From the NCBI RefSeq assembly GCF_963678875.1, contig NZ_OY787456.1, forward strand, positions 1,488,001-1,552,000: a stretch of 64,000 nt of DNA, written 5' to 3'. The notes under the pieces were generated by a model. The model made no database searches. It was not told the DNA's origin and was given only the letters and a program-made list of their open reading frames with translations. Made by a program: the position numbers and the translations under genes. The stretch comes from an uncultured Hyphomonas sp. (GTDB lineage Bacteria > Pseudomonadota > Alphaproteobacteria > Caulobacterales > Hyphomonadaceae). Shown here piece after piece: positions 26,968-36,365 of this stretch; position 1 is the stretch's first letter; each line of letters opens with the position of its first letter.

Positions 26968-27462
26968 TTACAGGGGGGTATCGAGTTCGCCGATGTCCAG
27001 CACAGGAGCCGCCTCAAGGTTTTCTGCATCCAGAAGGCTGGTCACCCGTTCCAGAGAGGCGATGAGCATCGCTTGCTGCCAGTCTGGCAAGGTATTGAAG
27101 CGCGATGAAAAGGTTTCGTGCAGCGGGTCCGGAGCGGCGGTCAAAGCGTCCTTGCCTGCTGGCAAGAGGCGCAACCAGACGCGGCGCTTGTCTTCGTCGC
27201 ACTTGCGGCGTGAGATAAAGCTACGCGCTTCAAGCTTGTCGATCAGGCTGGTGATGGTGGCATGTTTCAGCTGGGTCGCCTCGGCGAGATAGCCTGCCGA
27301 GACTTCCGGATACTCGGTGAGGATGCGCAGCACACTCAGCTGTGACGGGTTCAATCCCGCCGTCCGGGCGAGGCGCTTGGAGGACAATTCCGTCACGCGC
27401 TGGATCCTGCGCAGGGCAATCAGCGCGTCTTCAGATCGTTTGCTCAATGTTCGGAGCCTCAA
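26968..27462 (-). CDS. MarR-family transcriptional regulator
   Basis: About 160 aa winged-helix protein: LKHATITSLIDKLEARSFIS (recognition helix region) and RRVWLRLLPAGKDAL (wing). Both possible starts are TTG. The one at 27462 overlaps the stop of the sulfotransferase gene (TTGA); the one at 27447 has GAGG 9 nt upstream. It lies downstream of, and probably coupled to, the TPR-sulfotransferase gene and may repress the receptor/sulfotransferase unit. Confidence 0.88.
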   Translation of the reverse strand: MRLRTLSKRSEDALIALRRIQRVTELSSKRLARTAGLNPSQLSVLRILTEYPEVSAGYLAEATQLKHATITSLIDKLEARSFISRRKCDEDKRRVWLRLLPAGKDALTAAPDPLHETFSSRFNTLPDWQQAMLIASLERVTSLLDAENLEAAPVLDIGELDTPL

Positions 27463-29450
27463 TCAGGTGCGAGGCCGGGGCCAAGCGCGGTTTTCAATGG
27501 GCCAAGATGTGCCTCATATGGGCGCCATTGTTCAAGCCCGCCCTTGTTGATCGGGCGCCTGACCTGTTCGGAACTCGCCGTACGTACGGCTCGTTCGGTC
27601 TGGTGGAAGTTCACGCAGCGCTCATCGAAGGGCAAGCCGCAATAGTCCAGCAGGCGCCGGACCTGTCCTTCCAGGTCGTCCAGCACATCCTCATGCTGTA
27701 CTCGCAGGATGCGCCCCGGCGGCAGGACCGCATCCCAGTGCTCCATCAAATCGACATAGGCCCTGTAGTAGGCGCCGATATCTTCCAGGCTGTAAGTGAA
27801 TTCCTGCCCCTCGGCGAACAGCTGCTTGAAGCCGGACCAGCAGCAATCCATCGGATTACGCCGCGCGTCGATGATCTTTGCATTCGGCAGGATCAGATGG
27901 ATCAGTCCGATATGGCGAAAATTGTTCGGCATCTTGTCGGTGAAGAAGGGGGCGCCTTGCCGGTGGATGCGGGTATTCTCGATATAGTCTTCGCCAAGTG
28001 CGCTGAGCTCCTCGGCGGTCATGTCGTGCAGGATCCGTGGATAACGGTCCCGGTCGGTGATCTGGCTGCGCCCCCGCAACCGGTGCGCCAGGGAGAGAAT
28101 GTTGGGCAATTCCAGCGTGCCGTCGACATCCGGGTGGGAAGCCAGGATTTGCTCGATCAGAGTCGAGCCCGCACGTGGCAGGCCAACGATGAAGATCGGG
28201 TCCGGGGCCGGACAGCCTTTGCCGCTCTGGGTTTCGAACAGCGACGCGGTGCAGTGCGTTTTCTGGGCTGACAGTTCGGCCTGCATTTGTTCAGTCGTAT
28301 AGCGGATCGTCTGATGTTTCAGCGCATTACCGCTGGCATAGGCAGCGAAGGCCGCGTCATGATCTTTCTGGTCTTCCCGTGCCTTGCCGAGGGCAAAAGC
28401 GATATGGATCCGCGACATGTGATCGAGGTCCGGGGAGGCCGCTTGCGCTTCCATGACGGTGAGCTCGTCGTCGGTGAATCGATAGGTCTTGAGGTTTGCA
28501 AGGCCATACCAGGCGTCGCCATGACCAGGGGCAACTTGTGCCGCGCGCCGGTATGACGCGATGGCGTCTTCTGTCCGGCCATAGGTCTTCAGGGCATGGC
28601 CACGCGAGACAAGCGTTGCCGGGTCGTCCGGCAAAGCCGTCAGGACACGGTCGAAATAATCGAGCGCCGTTTCGTAATCGCCGGCCTGCATGCTTTCGAT
28701 AGCATAGTGTGACTGGAAGACCGGATTGTCCGGATCGCGTTCCATAAGAAAATTGGCCTGCTCCAGCGCAGCAGCAAATTTCTGCCGTTTGCGTAGCACC
28801 TGAATGTAATCGAGGCGGAGCTGAATATTGTCCGGATCGATCTCGACCGCGCTCTCCAGTAGGAAGTCGGCATCTTCCTGCACGCCCAGCCGTGAACCGA
28901 TGTCGGCGAGCAGGCGCATGCCTTCCACGTGCGTTGGATTGCGTTGCAGGAAGGCGCGCGCAATTTCCTCGGCGCGGAAGATGCGGCCTTCGTGGATGTG
29001 ATTGGTCACCGCTTGCAGTTCGCGCGGCAGCGCCTGCAGGCGTTGCGCCTGCGCGATGGCATTGTTGGCGGCACCTGTATTGCCGGATGCGGCAAGAAGG
29101 TCGGCCTGCGCCTTCCAACTGGCGATCAGGGAGGGATTGTAACGGGTGGCCCGCTCAAACGCCATGAGCGCGCCGGTATTGTCTCCCAACTTGCGGCGGA
29201 GGTGGCCTTCCTCCTGCCAGGCGCGGCCATAGTCCGGTGACGCGGCTTTCAGCTCGGCGAGCCGGGCGAGGGCATCGTCATGCCGGTTTTCATAACGCGC
29301 ACAGACCGCGGCCATGTAGAGCGCGTCCCTGTGTTGCGGTTGCTGCGCAAGAATATCCGCGGCGATCATTGACGCCGCCCGGAAATCTCCGGACTGGATC
29401 GACTTTTGTGCCTGCTGCAGGGCAGCTTCGAGTATGGCCAGATCGGTCAT
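27459..29450 (-). CDS. TPR-containing sulfotransferase
   Basis: 663 aa. Residues 1-370 are tandem tetratricopeptide repeats (for example FERATRYNPSLIASWKAQAD and NPVFQSHYAIESMQAGDYET). Residues about 400-660 are a PAPS-dependent sulfotransferase domain with the 5'-phosphosulfate loop FIVGLPRAGSTLIEQIL and the 3'-phosphate motif IDARRNPMDCCWSGFKQL. It would sulfate a small molecule, glycan or protein bound through the TPR arm. TPR-sulfotransferase genes are recurrent neighbours of TonB receptors in Caulobacterales and Sphingomonadales; here one follows receptor 3 after a terminator. Confidence 0.92.
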   Translation of the reverse strand: MTDLAILEAALQQAQKSIQSGDFRAASMIAADILAQQPQHRDALYMAAVCARYENRHDDALARLAELKAASPDYGRAWQEEGHLRRKLGDNTGALMAFERATRYNPSLIASWKAQADLLAASGNTGAANNAIAQAQRLQALPRELQAVTNHIHEGRIFRAEEIARAFLQRNPTHVEGMRLLADIGSRLGVQEDADFLLESAVEIDPDNIQLRLDYIQVLRKRQKFAAALEQANFLMERDPDNPVFQSHYAIESMQAGDYETALDYFDRVLTALPDDPATLVSRGHALKTYGRTEDAIASYRRAAQVAPGHGDAWYGLANLKTYRFTDDELTVMEAQAASPDLDHMSRIHIAFALGKAREDQKDHDAAFAAYASGNALKHQTIRYTTEQMQAELSAQKTHCTASLFETQSGKGCPAPDPIFIVGLPRAGSTLIEQILASHPDVDGTLELPNILSLAHRLRGRSQITDRDRYPRILHDMTAEELSALGEDYIENTRIHRQGAPFFTDKMPNNFRHIGLIHLILPNAKIIDARRNPMDCCWSGFKQLFAEGQEFTYSLEDIGAYYRAYVDLMEHWDAVLPPGRILRVQHEDVLDDLEGQVRRLLDYCGLPFDERCVNFHQTERAVRTASSEQVRRPINKGGLEQWRPYEAHLGPLKTALGPGLAPD

Positions 29451-29471
29451 TGCGTCGGGGTATTCCTCAAT

Positions 29472-29505
29472 AAGAAAACAGCGCCCTGAAAGTGTCAGGG
29501 CGCTG
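29472..29505 (-). terminator. Intrinsic terminator after TonB receptor 3
   Basis: A perfect 11-bp stem, CAGCGCCCTGA (29479-29489) with TCAGGGCGCTG (29495-29505), and a 5-nt loop, followed on the minus strand by TTTTCTT. It lies between receptor 3 and the sulfotransferase gene and may only partly stop transcription. Confidence 0.85.
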
Positions 29506-29530
29506 CTTCAGGATCAAGTCTCGGGCTGTC

Positions 29531-32107
29531 CTAGTAGTCGTAGGAGAAGCGGATGCCGATCGTCCGTGGCCGCATCGGCGTGATGCGCTCGCGGTCATAG
29601 ACGAAGCTGCCGCTGAGGGCCGCATATTCGTTCGTCAGGTTGGTGGCGAACAGTTCTGCGGTCCAGTTGTCACCCGTCACGCCGGCGGTTGCACCAAGCG
29701 TGGTGTAGCCGTCGAGCTTCATCTTGTTGATCTCGATCACGTCGGTGAAGGAGTCATCCGAGATGACGATCTGAGGCATGACGTGCGCCCGGAGGTTCTG
29801 GCCAGCGATCTGCTGCTCCAGGTCCCACTCGTAGCGCACACGAATGTTGCCCTGATAGGACGGTGCGAAGGCGAGGTCTGAGCCTTTGACCACATCATTG
29901 GTCGGAACCAGGACTTCCGTGATTTCCGTGTCGAGGAAAGAGAAAGCACCCGCAACGGTGAGGCCTTCGATTTCGGCCGGCGCCCAGGTGAAGTCACCTT
30001 CGACGCCCTGGATCTCGGCATTTGCCGCATTGTCGGAGAAGAACAGGTTCACGATCGACGGATCGAAGATCGTGGTCTGCAGGCCATCGACTTCGACGAA
30101 GAAGGCCGAGCCATTGAAGCGCAGAGAATTGTCGAACAGCTCGGTTTTCCAGCCGATCTCATAGTTCTTCACTTCGTCGGTATCCACGGCGTAAGGCACG
30201 ACATAGTCGCCCGGACCCTGCCGGCCGCCTGGACGGTTCAGCAAGCCTGCACGGTAGCCCTCCGAATAGGTGGCGTAGAACAGCGTATCGGCGGTCGGGG
30301 TCCATTCACCCGTGACTTTGTAGATGAAGCCATCCGTTGCCGCCTTGTCCGGGTTACCCGCCGGTCTGTCCGGGCCGTAGATGTAGGAGATGTTGGTGCC
30401 GAAGACCTGTTGGTCGCTCTCGGTGTAGAGATTGTAGAAGGACGAGTTGGCGCTGCCTTCCAGATCAACTTCGACGTCATAGTAACGTGCGCCAAGCGTC
30501 ACGGAGAACTGGTCGGTGAGGTCGAACGACGTTTCGCCGAAGATACCGAACTGCTTGTCGGTCCGCTTCACGTCGTTGCGGAAGATCACACCTGCCGGGA
30601 AGGGCCCTGGCTGGCTGTAATAGCCGGGATAGGCATCGCCGATCTCGCCGGTGGCATCGACATTGGTCAGCGGATAGTTCGGGGCAAAGCCGATTGTGCC
30701 GTCCGTATAGGCGACCTGTGTGGAGCCCGGATAGACGAAGTCATTGCGCTCTGCGAGTTCGAGGTCGCTGAAGAATCCGCCGAATGTCGCGCGCCAGCGG
30801 TATTGTTCCGGCGTGTTGAAGCGAAGCTCGTGCGTCTGCACCTTGGTTTCACTGTCGGACGTGACATAGAGGTTCGGGGCGTAACAGGTGCCGGTCGGCG
30901 CTGCCGCCGGATAGGTCACCGAGTAGTCACAGATATAGTAGGGCAGGTACTGGCCGACGAACAGATAGTCGGAATAATCGACCGTCTGCTCCGTCGTGCG
31001 CTCCGTGTACGCACCGGTATAGATGGCTTCCAGTGCGCCGAGGCGGCCATTCACCGTCCACGCCGTGTTGTGGAACTTGTCTTCTGTGCTTTCCGGCGTG
31101 AAGCGGGAAATTTCGTAGTCGCCGAGTTCCGGGTCAGCGGCGAAGACACCTTCCGCGTCGATCTGCTGTTGCGAGTGCTGGAGCAGAATATCCCAGTCCT
31201 CGTTGATCTCGTAGAGGCCGCTCAGGCGGAAACCCTGATACGTGACGTCGTTGATATTCTTTTCAGCAATCGTGCCATTGTCAGCGGCGATGAATGTCAC
31301 GCCGGACAGGTCGGAGCCAGCCTGGAAGCCTTCACGCTGCGTGCTGACCGGAACACCGTTGGCGCGAATCGTTCCAGCCGAACGGAAGCGTCCGGATTCT
31401 TCTGCCGTCAGCGTTCCGGGAACGTTGTCGATGTAGCCGCCTTGCGTGTCGCTGTAGACCACACCGCGGATCGCCAGCTTGTCGGTGACCGGAAGGTTGA
31501 TCATGGCTTCGACGCTGTTGCTCATCTCGCCACCTTCGGTGAACGAGGTCGAGGCGCCAAAACCGGCATCGAAGCCGTTGAGCGAAGGTTTGTTCGTGAT
31601 CATCCGGACCGTGCCGGCCTGCGAACTTGCGCCGAACAGCGTGCCTTGCGGGCCGGAGAGGACCTCCACGCGTTCAATGTCGGCAGCGTAGACGTCGAGG
31701 TTGCGGCCCGGCTGGGCAAGTGGCTGTTCGTCGAGATAGAAGCTGACGTTTGGTGCGAGACCCGCCACGCCGGCGACCGTCAGGTTCGGCGTCGTTGAAG
31801 CGAGGCCGCGGATGTAAATCGTGTTCTGGCCGGGGCCGGCGCCGCCTGCGGTCACGCCGGGCAGCTGGATCAGGTAGTCGTTGAAGCTCTTGACCCCGAG
31901 TGCTTTGAGTTCCTGCTCGCCGAGTGCGGTGACGGTAACAGGAATGCTCTGGGCGCTTTCGGCGCGCTTGGTTGCGGTCACCGTGACAGCCTGAAGGCGC
32001 TTCACTTTGGCTGCTGGCGCAGGCGACGTGGTTTCCTGAGCCTGCGCGTGCGAAACGACGAGGCCGGCGATCGCCATAAGCGACGCGCCGTACTTTAACT
32101 TGTTCAT
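29531..32107 (-). CDS. TonB-dependent outer-membrane receptor
   Basis: 858 aa. Signal peptide (GLVVSHAQAQ), TonB box AVTVTATKRAESAQ, plug with TIYIRGLASTTPNL and VEVLSGPQGTLFGASSQAGT, and a barrel ending PRTIGIRFSYDY. It has the same GPQGTLFG subfamily signature as receptor 2 but a different loop set. The ligand is unknown. It is divergent from the BCCT transporter gene (243 bp between) and upstream of the TPR-sulfotransferase and MarR genes. Confidence 0.93.
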   Translation of the reverse strand: MNKLKYGASLMAIAGLVVSHAQAQETTSPAPAAKVKRLQAVTVTATKRAESAQSIPVTVTALGEQELKALGVKSFNDYLIQLPGVTAGGAGPGQNTIYIRGLASTTPNLTVAGVAGLAPNVSFYLDEQPLAQPGRNLDVYAADIERVEVLSGPQGTLFGASSQAGTVRMITNKPSLNGFDAGFGASTSFTEGGEMSNSVEAMINLPVTDKLAIRGVVYSDTQGGYIDNVPGTLTAEESGRFRSAGTIRANGVPVSTQREGFQAGSDLSGVTFIAADNGTIAEKNINDVTYQGFRLSGLYEINEDWDILLQHSQQQIDAEGVFAADPELGDYEISRFTPESTEDKFHNTAWTVNGRLGALEAIYTGAYTERTTEQTVDYSDYLFVGQYLPYYICDYSVTYPAAAPTGTCYAPNLYVTSDSETKVQTHELRFNTPEQYRWRATFGGFFSDLELAERNDFVYPGSTQVAYTDGTIGFAPNYPLTNVDATGEIGDAYPGYYSQPGPFPAGVIFRNDVKRTDKQFGIFGETSFDLTDQFSVTLGARYYDVEVDLEGSANSSFYNLYTESDQQVFGTNISYIYGPDRPAGNPDKAATDGFIYKVTGEWTPTADTLFYATYSEGYRAGLLNRPGGRQGPGDYVVPYAVDTDEVKNYEIGWKTELFDNSLRFNGSAFFVEVDGLQTTIFDPSIVNLFFSDNAANAEIQGVEGDFTWAPAEIEGLTVAGAFSFLDTEITEVLVPTNDVVKGSDLAFAPSYQGNIRVRYEWDLEQQIAGQNLRAHVMPQIVISDDSFTDVIEINKMKLDGYTTLGATAGVTGDNWTAELFATNLTNEYAALSGSFVYDRERITPMRPRTIGIRFSYDY

Positions 32108-32350
32108 ATTCTTCCCCTTGGGTCAGTTCCAGCCGTGGCGCGCGCAACGAACGGGCGCGCAGCAATCGAATCGTGGCTGCTCGATGGCTCACAGCTACTT
32201 GGTTATTTCGATAATCTAAAGGGTTTTGGGTGAGTAATGTCCGGAATTAGGTGAAATCTGTTACACAAAGTCCACATTGTCGGGTGCCTGAAAGTCCTGG
32301 CCTGCAGTGCGATCATTTGACTATCGACGTAATTGCGGCAATAGCCGCGT

Positions 32351-34009
32351 ATGGCTCAAGATTTCGACCAAAGTGCATCCGGCGCCAAAACGCCCGAAGC
32401 AGAAAGCCCCGAAGAAGAAATACTCTTTGTGTATGAGACTGACTACGAAGTCGGTCAGGACAATGTCGAAATCGCGGGGCTGGACGTCCACAATCCGGTA
32501 TTTCCCGTCAGCGCTGGTCTGATCATCCTCTTCGGAGCGATGAGCCTGATTTTCCCGGATGCCGCGACGCATTACCTGACGGCCGCGAAGACCTGGACGC
32601 TCCAGCGGGCCGACTGGCTTTTCGCCATCACCCCGGTCATCGTCTTCGCCTTTGCCCTCTACCTCACTTTCAGTCCGCTCGGACGGATCCGGCTGGGCGG
32701 CGCAGCGGCCGAACCTGAATTCAAAACCCATTCCTGGGTCGCGATGCTGTTCGCCGCCGGTGTGGGCGTAGGCTTCATGTTCTACGGCGCCGCCGAGCCG
32801 CTGGCCTATTACACAGACTGGTATGGAACGCCGCTGGATGTTGCCCCAAATACGCCCGCGGCGGAGCGGCTGGCCTTCAGCGCGACCCTTTTTCATTGGG
32901 GGCTTGCTCCCTGGGCCATCTACGCAATCGTAGGACTGGCGCTCGGCTTTTTTGCCCACAACAAAGGCCTGCCGCTGAGCATCCGGTCTGCCTGTTATCA
33001 TGTTTTCGGCGAACGTGTCTGGGGATGGCCGGGGCACATCATCGATATGTTTGCGGTTGTTTCGACCGTATTCGGGCTTGCCACGACGATCGGTATTGGC
33101 GCCACCCAGGCGACGAGCGGGATCGCGTATCTGTTCGGGTTCGAACCCAACCGATATCTGCAGATTGCGCTCATCGCTTTCATGACGGGGCTTGCCGTCA
33201 TTTCGGTCCTGCGCGGCATGGATGGGGGGGTGAAATTCCTCAGCAATGTCAACATGAGCATCGCGTTCGCCCTTTTGATCTTCGTGGTGATCGCCGGACC
33301 GACCATCCTCATTTTCACTGGCATCGGCGAAAACCTGTGGGGCTACATCACCGACACGCCAGCGCTCACCAACTGGGTTGGCCGTCAGGATATTGTCTGG
33401 TTCCACGACTGGACCATTTTCTACTGGGCCTGGTGGATATCCTGGTCGCCGTTCGTTGGGATGTTCATCGCGCGCATTTCGAAGGGCCGGACCGTTCGGG
33501 AATATTTCGCCGTCGTGCTGCTCGCCCCATTCACGATCTGTGTCATCTGGTTCACGGCGTTCGGTGAAACGGCGCTGGCCCTCAACCAGTCAGGCACGGG
33601 CGAACTGGCGGACGGCATGAGCAGTGCGTCGCTCGTCCTGTTCCAGATGCTGGCAGATCTTCCGATTGCGGAGCTTACGTCCATCGTCGCAATTTTCCTG
33701 CTGGTCGTCTTCATCGTGACATCGGCGGATTCCGGGGCGCTTGTGGTCGATACGATCACCAGCGGCGGCAAGACGGATGCGCCGGTTGGGCAACGCGTGT
33801 TCTGGGCCTGCATGCTTGGGCTCACGGCCTCCGCACTTTTGTATGGCGGCGGAACAGATGTACTCAATTCTCTACAAGCCGGTACGATCACGGCGGCCCT
33901 GCCTTTCACCTTCATCCTGCTGGCGTGTTGTTTCAGTCTTTATCTCGGCTTGCGCGATGAGCTGGAGGCCATGAAGGCCTACGAAGCGGAGACTACGGAC
34001 GACGCTTAA
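32351..34009 (+). CDS. BCCT-family transporter (betaine/carnitine/choline type)
   Basis: 552 aa, 12 membrane segments expected. GVGFMFYGAAEPLAYYTDWY and the signature WAWWISWSPFVGMFIARISK define the family, which takes up quaternary ammonium compounds or related zwitterions by Na+ or H+ symport. An acidic N-terminal tail of about 45 residues precedes the first helix. No good Shine-Dalgarno precedes the ATG; instead a GCGGC-aata-GCCGC hairpin (32335-32348) lies next to it, so translation may be unusual. Confidence 0.93.
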   Translation: MAQDFDQSASGAKTPEAESPEEEILFVYETDYEVGQDNVEIAGLDVHNPVFPVSAGLIILFGAMSLIFPDAATHYLTAAKTWTLQRADWLFAITPVIVFAFALYLTFSPLGRIRLGGAAAEPEFKTHSWVAMLFAAGVGVGFMFYGAAEPLAYYTDWYGTPLDVAPNTPAAERLAFSATLFHWGLAPWAIYAIVGLALGFFAHNKGLPLSIRSACYHVFGERVWGWPGHIIDMFAVVSTVFGLATTIGIGATQATSGIAYLFGFEPNRYLQIALIAFMTGLAVISVLRGMDGGVKFLSNVNMSIAFALLIFVVIAGPTILIFTGIGENLWGYITDTPALTNWVGRQDIVWFHDWTIFYWAWWISWSPFVGMFIARISKGRTVREYFAVVLLAPFTICVIWFTAFGETALALNQSGTGELADGMSSASLVLFQMLADLPIAELTSIVAIFLLVVFIVTSADSGALVVDTITSGGKTDAPVGQRVFWACMLGLTASALLYGGGTDVLNSLQAGTITAALPFTFILLACCFSLYLGLRDELEAMKAYEAETTDDA

Positions 34010-34068
34010 GAGGCGTCAGCCTGCCGGCTACTCACGAGACGTGGTCGTCGGGTCAACCTGAATAATTG

Positions 34069-34096
34069 TTGCCAGTTAAGACAAAAAATATATGCT
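34069..34096 (+). promoter_or_regulatory. Candidate sigma-70-type promoter of curli-locus regulator
   Basis: TTGCCA (34069-34074), 16 bp, TATGCT (34091-34096), with an AT-rich spacer (acaaaaaata), 32 bp upstream of the regulator ATG at 34129. A GAGG ribosome site lies about 8 nt before that ATG. Assigned by eye. Confidence 0.35.
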
Positions 34097-34128
34097 TCTA
34101 CCTTGGGGGGCAAGTAGAGGACGAATAA

Positions 34129-35223
34129 ATGGCACCCGGCTCGCCTGGCCGTTTCCAGGAATTGTTGCTGGAGGGAATGTGTGACAGCCAGAGCTTGCCA
34201 GAGGCTCTGGAGTGGCTGACGGAGTATTGCGGCGCCGGCACAGCGCAGCTGATTGCCGTGAGCGATGCAAACCTGATCCTCGACTCGGCCATCATCGGGT
34301 CAGTCGATTTCGAGCTATTCAAAAAGGAAGCCGAATATCTCGCCGGAAACCCCCGAACAAAAGTTTTCGACACCATGCCGACCGGGCGCATCTTTCATGA
34401 TGCTGATCTGGTGGATGCCGAAACAATCCAGACGCATCCTGTTTATCAGGAATTCCTGATCCCGGCCCGAATTGGCCAATTCTCCGGAGCGATCTTGTCC
34501 AGAGGTGAGGGGCATATCGTCGGACTTGCGATTGCGCGTCCATACGAGGAAGGCCCATTCGAAAAAGACGTCCTCGAAAGGTTTGCCAATATTGTACAGA
34601 GCGCCTTGCCGGTCGTGCAGCTGGCGGAGCAAGTCGTGGACACGCGGGCGTCTTCCTTGTTGGATCTGTTCGGTCCGCAGGCGCATGTCGCGATCCTGGA
34701 TAGAGAAGGTGTCCTGCTCCGGTATTCGGAGCAATTCGAGAAACTGCTCTCGTCAAGCCTGCTCCGCCGAGACCATTTTGGCCGCCTCGATATGATGTCC
34801 GATGATGTGAATTTATCGCTTGCTGCCGCCCTGAGAGGAACGAGTGGCTCGGCTGGCGGGCGCTTCTCTTTTACCCGGCTTCGTCCAGAACGGACTTTTA
34901 TCTGCACGGTCACGCCAGTGCCACCTCTGAAGAATTTTGGAGGAAGGTCAGGTCACGCCATTCTCGTGCTGGATCCATTGCTGGCGCCGAAACGGCTGGA
35001 CCGGCATCTCCTCCGGCAGGCTTTCATTCTCACAGAAGCCGAATGCGATGTGTGCGAGCGTCTTTATGCGGGAGATACGTTGGCGGAGATTGCCGATGGC
35101 AGGGAGGTTGCGATCAGCACGATCAAGTCTCTTCTCAAGTCGATCCTCATGAAGACGGGGACCCGGCGTCAAGCGGAAATTGTCATCAAACTGTCTCGAT
35201 TTGCGTTCGACTACCGGGACTGA
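34129..35223 (+). CDS. LuxR-type HTH regulator heading the curli-like locus (CsgD-analogue candidate)
   Basis: 364 aa. The N-terminal about 180 residues look like a GAF/PAS-type sensor (FQELLLEGMCDSQSL, AGTAQLIAVSDANLILDS). A central segment (AHVAILDREGVLLRYSEQFE) is PAS-like. The C terminus is a LuxR/GerE HTH (LTEAECDVCERLYAGDTLAE, then STIKSLLKSILMKTGTRRQA). E. coli csgD also encodes a LuxR-type activator of curli genes, but with a receiver-like N terminus, so this would be an analogue rather than an orthologue. It is 220 bp upstream of, and co-directional with, the csgF/csgG/curlin genes. Confidence 0.85.
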   Translation: MAPGSPGRFQELLLEGMCDSQSLPEALEWLTEYCGAGTAQLIAVSDANLILDSAIIGSVDFELFKKEAEYLAGNPRTKVFDTMPTGRIFHDADLVDAETIQTHPVYQEFLIPARIGQFSGAILSRGEGHIVGLAIARPYEEGPFEKDVLERFANIVQSALPVVQLAEQVVDTRASSLLDLFGPQAHVAILDREGVLLRYSEQFEKLLSSSLLRRDHFGRLDMMSDDVNLSLAAALRGTSGSAGGRFSFTRLRPERTFICTVTPVPPLKNFGGRSGHAILVLDPLLAPKRLDRHLLRQAFILTEAECDVCERLYAGDTLAEIADGREVAISTIKSLLKSILMKTGTRRQAEIVIKLSRFAFDYRD

Positions 35224-35284
35224 TCGTGGCGCAACTGCCACACATTTCACCCAGGGCAAGAAAAATTTGTCTGCCAGAGCGCGC

Positions 35285-35302
35285 ATCCCCCAAATGAGGG
35301 AT
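35285..35302. promoter_or_regulatory. Inverted repeat upstream of curli-like operon
   Basis: ATCCC-ccaaatga-GGGAT is a 5-bp inverted repeat 143 bp upstream of the first structural gene (35445), within the 221-bp region that probably holds the operon promoter. Candidate binding site for the adjacent LuxR-type regulator; weak evidence. Confidence 0.3.
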
Positions 35303-35444
35303 GACACCTTCAGGGCATTAACGCTTTGTTATCCGCATAAGAGAGGGAAACGGTCCTGACCGGCTGGGGACATTCGCCGCCAGGATTGGGGTCTCTCAAA
35401 CAAGAGGTCTGGGTTGGGGATGTCATGGAAAAGGAGGTGCGCTG

Positions 35445-36365
35445 ATGGATGTTTCCGGAAGGAAGCCGAACCTCAGTCGAGTGACCGCACATCTGTGCGT
35501 TGCGCCACTCCTTTTCATTACGGCGCACGCGAGCCTGCCGACGGATCGGATCGAGGATAAAGTGGGCCTTCAGATAGATGACTTTATCGGCACAGTGCGG
35601 ATCGTACGAAGCGATCAGAGTGCGGTTCGTGTTGTGTCCATTACAGAAGGTGGGTCAGACCTCGGCCGGGTGGTCGTGGAGGAAAGTGCGGCGACTGGTC
35701 TGCGAATTCGCGGCATGCCCGCGCCGATCGCGATGAACTGCATCCGGACAAACGGCAATCTGTCGATTTCGTTCGAAGACGGCGCCGCGCACCCGATTAC
35801 GGAATTTCCTTCGATCGTGGTTTCGGTGCCTGAATCGGCCGACGTCAAACTGGTGCTGCGCGCGGGGAATGCGGAAGTTTCCGAAACGGAAAACCTGGAA
35901 ATCCTTGCGGGTGGCTGCGCAAACGTTGTTGCGAAAAGCGTCAAGGAAACGCTTCGCCTGACAACCACAGGGGCGGCGCGGTTCAGCGTTGAACATGCGC
36001 GACGGGCGGACATTGATGCGAGCAATGGCGGTCAGATAAAGATTGCCAATATCGGCCGACTGCTCAGTGCTTGTCTGGGACGGACGTCGAAACTGAACTC
36101 GGAGAAAGTCGCAGGCGCTGCGCAGGTGTTCATGTCCGGAACGAGCCGGGCGACCCTGGCGGACGTCGACCTGTCCGAACTGACTGCTGAACTGGATGGA
36201 GCGTCCCAGCTGGATGTGAGCGGTGTCGCCTCCAACTCGCGGATCGCAATCGGGGCCGCGGCGAGGGCTTATGTGAATGACGGGGTCAAACTTGGAGAGG
36301 TCAACCTGACACGTGCCGGGCGGCTTATCGTTGATGGTGAGCGTTGGAGAGGACCGGAAAAATGA
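35445..36365 (+). CDS. Secreted DUF2807/GIN-like beta-repeat protein in curli locus
   Basis: 306 aa with a signal peptide (VTAHLCVAPLLFITAHA). The rest is short beta strands rich in Val, Ala, Ser and Gly (ENLEILAGGCANVVAKSV; TAELDGASQLDVSGVASNSR), the pattern of the head-GIN/DUF2807 right-handed beta-solenoid. No catalytic motif is seen. AAGGAGG sits 8 nt before the ATG. Its stop overlaps the csgF start (ATGA, 36362-36365), so it is translationally coupled to curli secretion genes and is probably periplasmic or cell-surface. It could be a chaperone, nucleator or fibre component. This is not part of the E. coli csg set. Confidence 0.8.
   Translation: MDVSGRKPNLSRVTAHLCVAPLLFITAHASLPTDRIEDKVGLQIDDFIGTVRIVRSDQSAVRVVSITEGGSDLGRVVVEESAATGLRIRGMPAPIAMNCIRTNGNLSISFEDGAAHPITEFPSIVVSVPESADVKLVLRAGNAEVSETENLEILAGGCANVVAKSVKETLRLTTTGAARFSVEHARRADIDASNGGQIKIANIGRLLSACLGRTSKLNSEKVAGAAQVFMSGTSRATLADVDLSELTAELDGASQLDVSGVASNSRIAIGAAARAYVNDGVKLGEVNLTRAGRLIVDGERWRGPEK

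Noticed and set aside
34129..35223. Calling the LuxR-type regulator an orthologue of CsgD
   Set aside because: The N-terminal domain is not receiver-like; only the HTH class and position agree, so analogue is safer.
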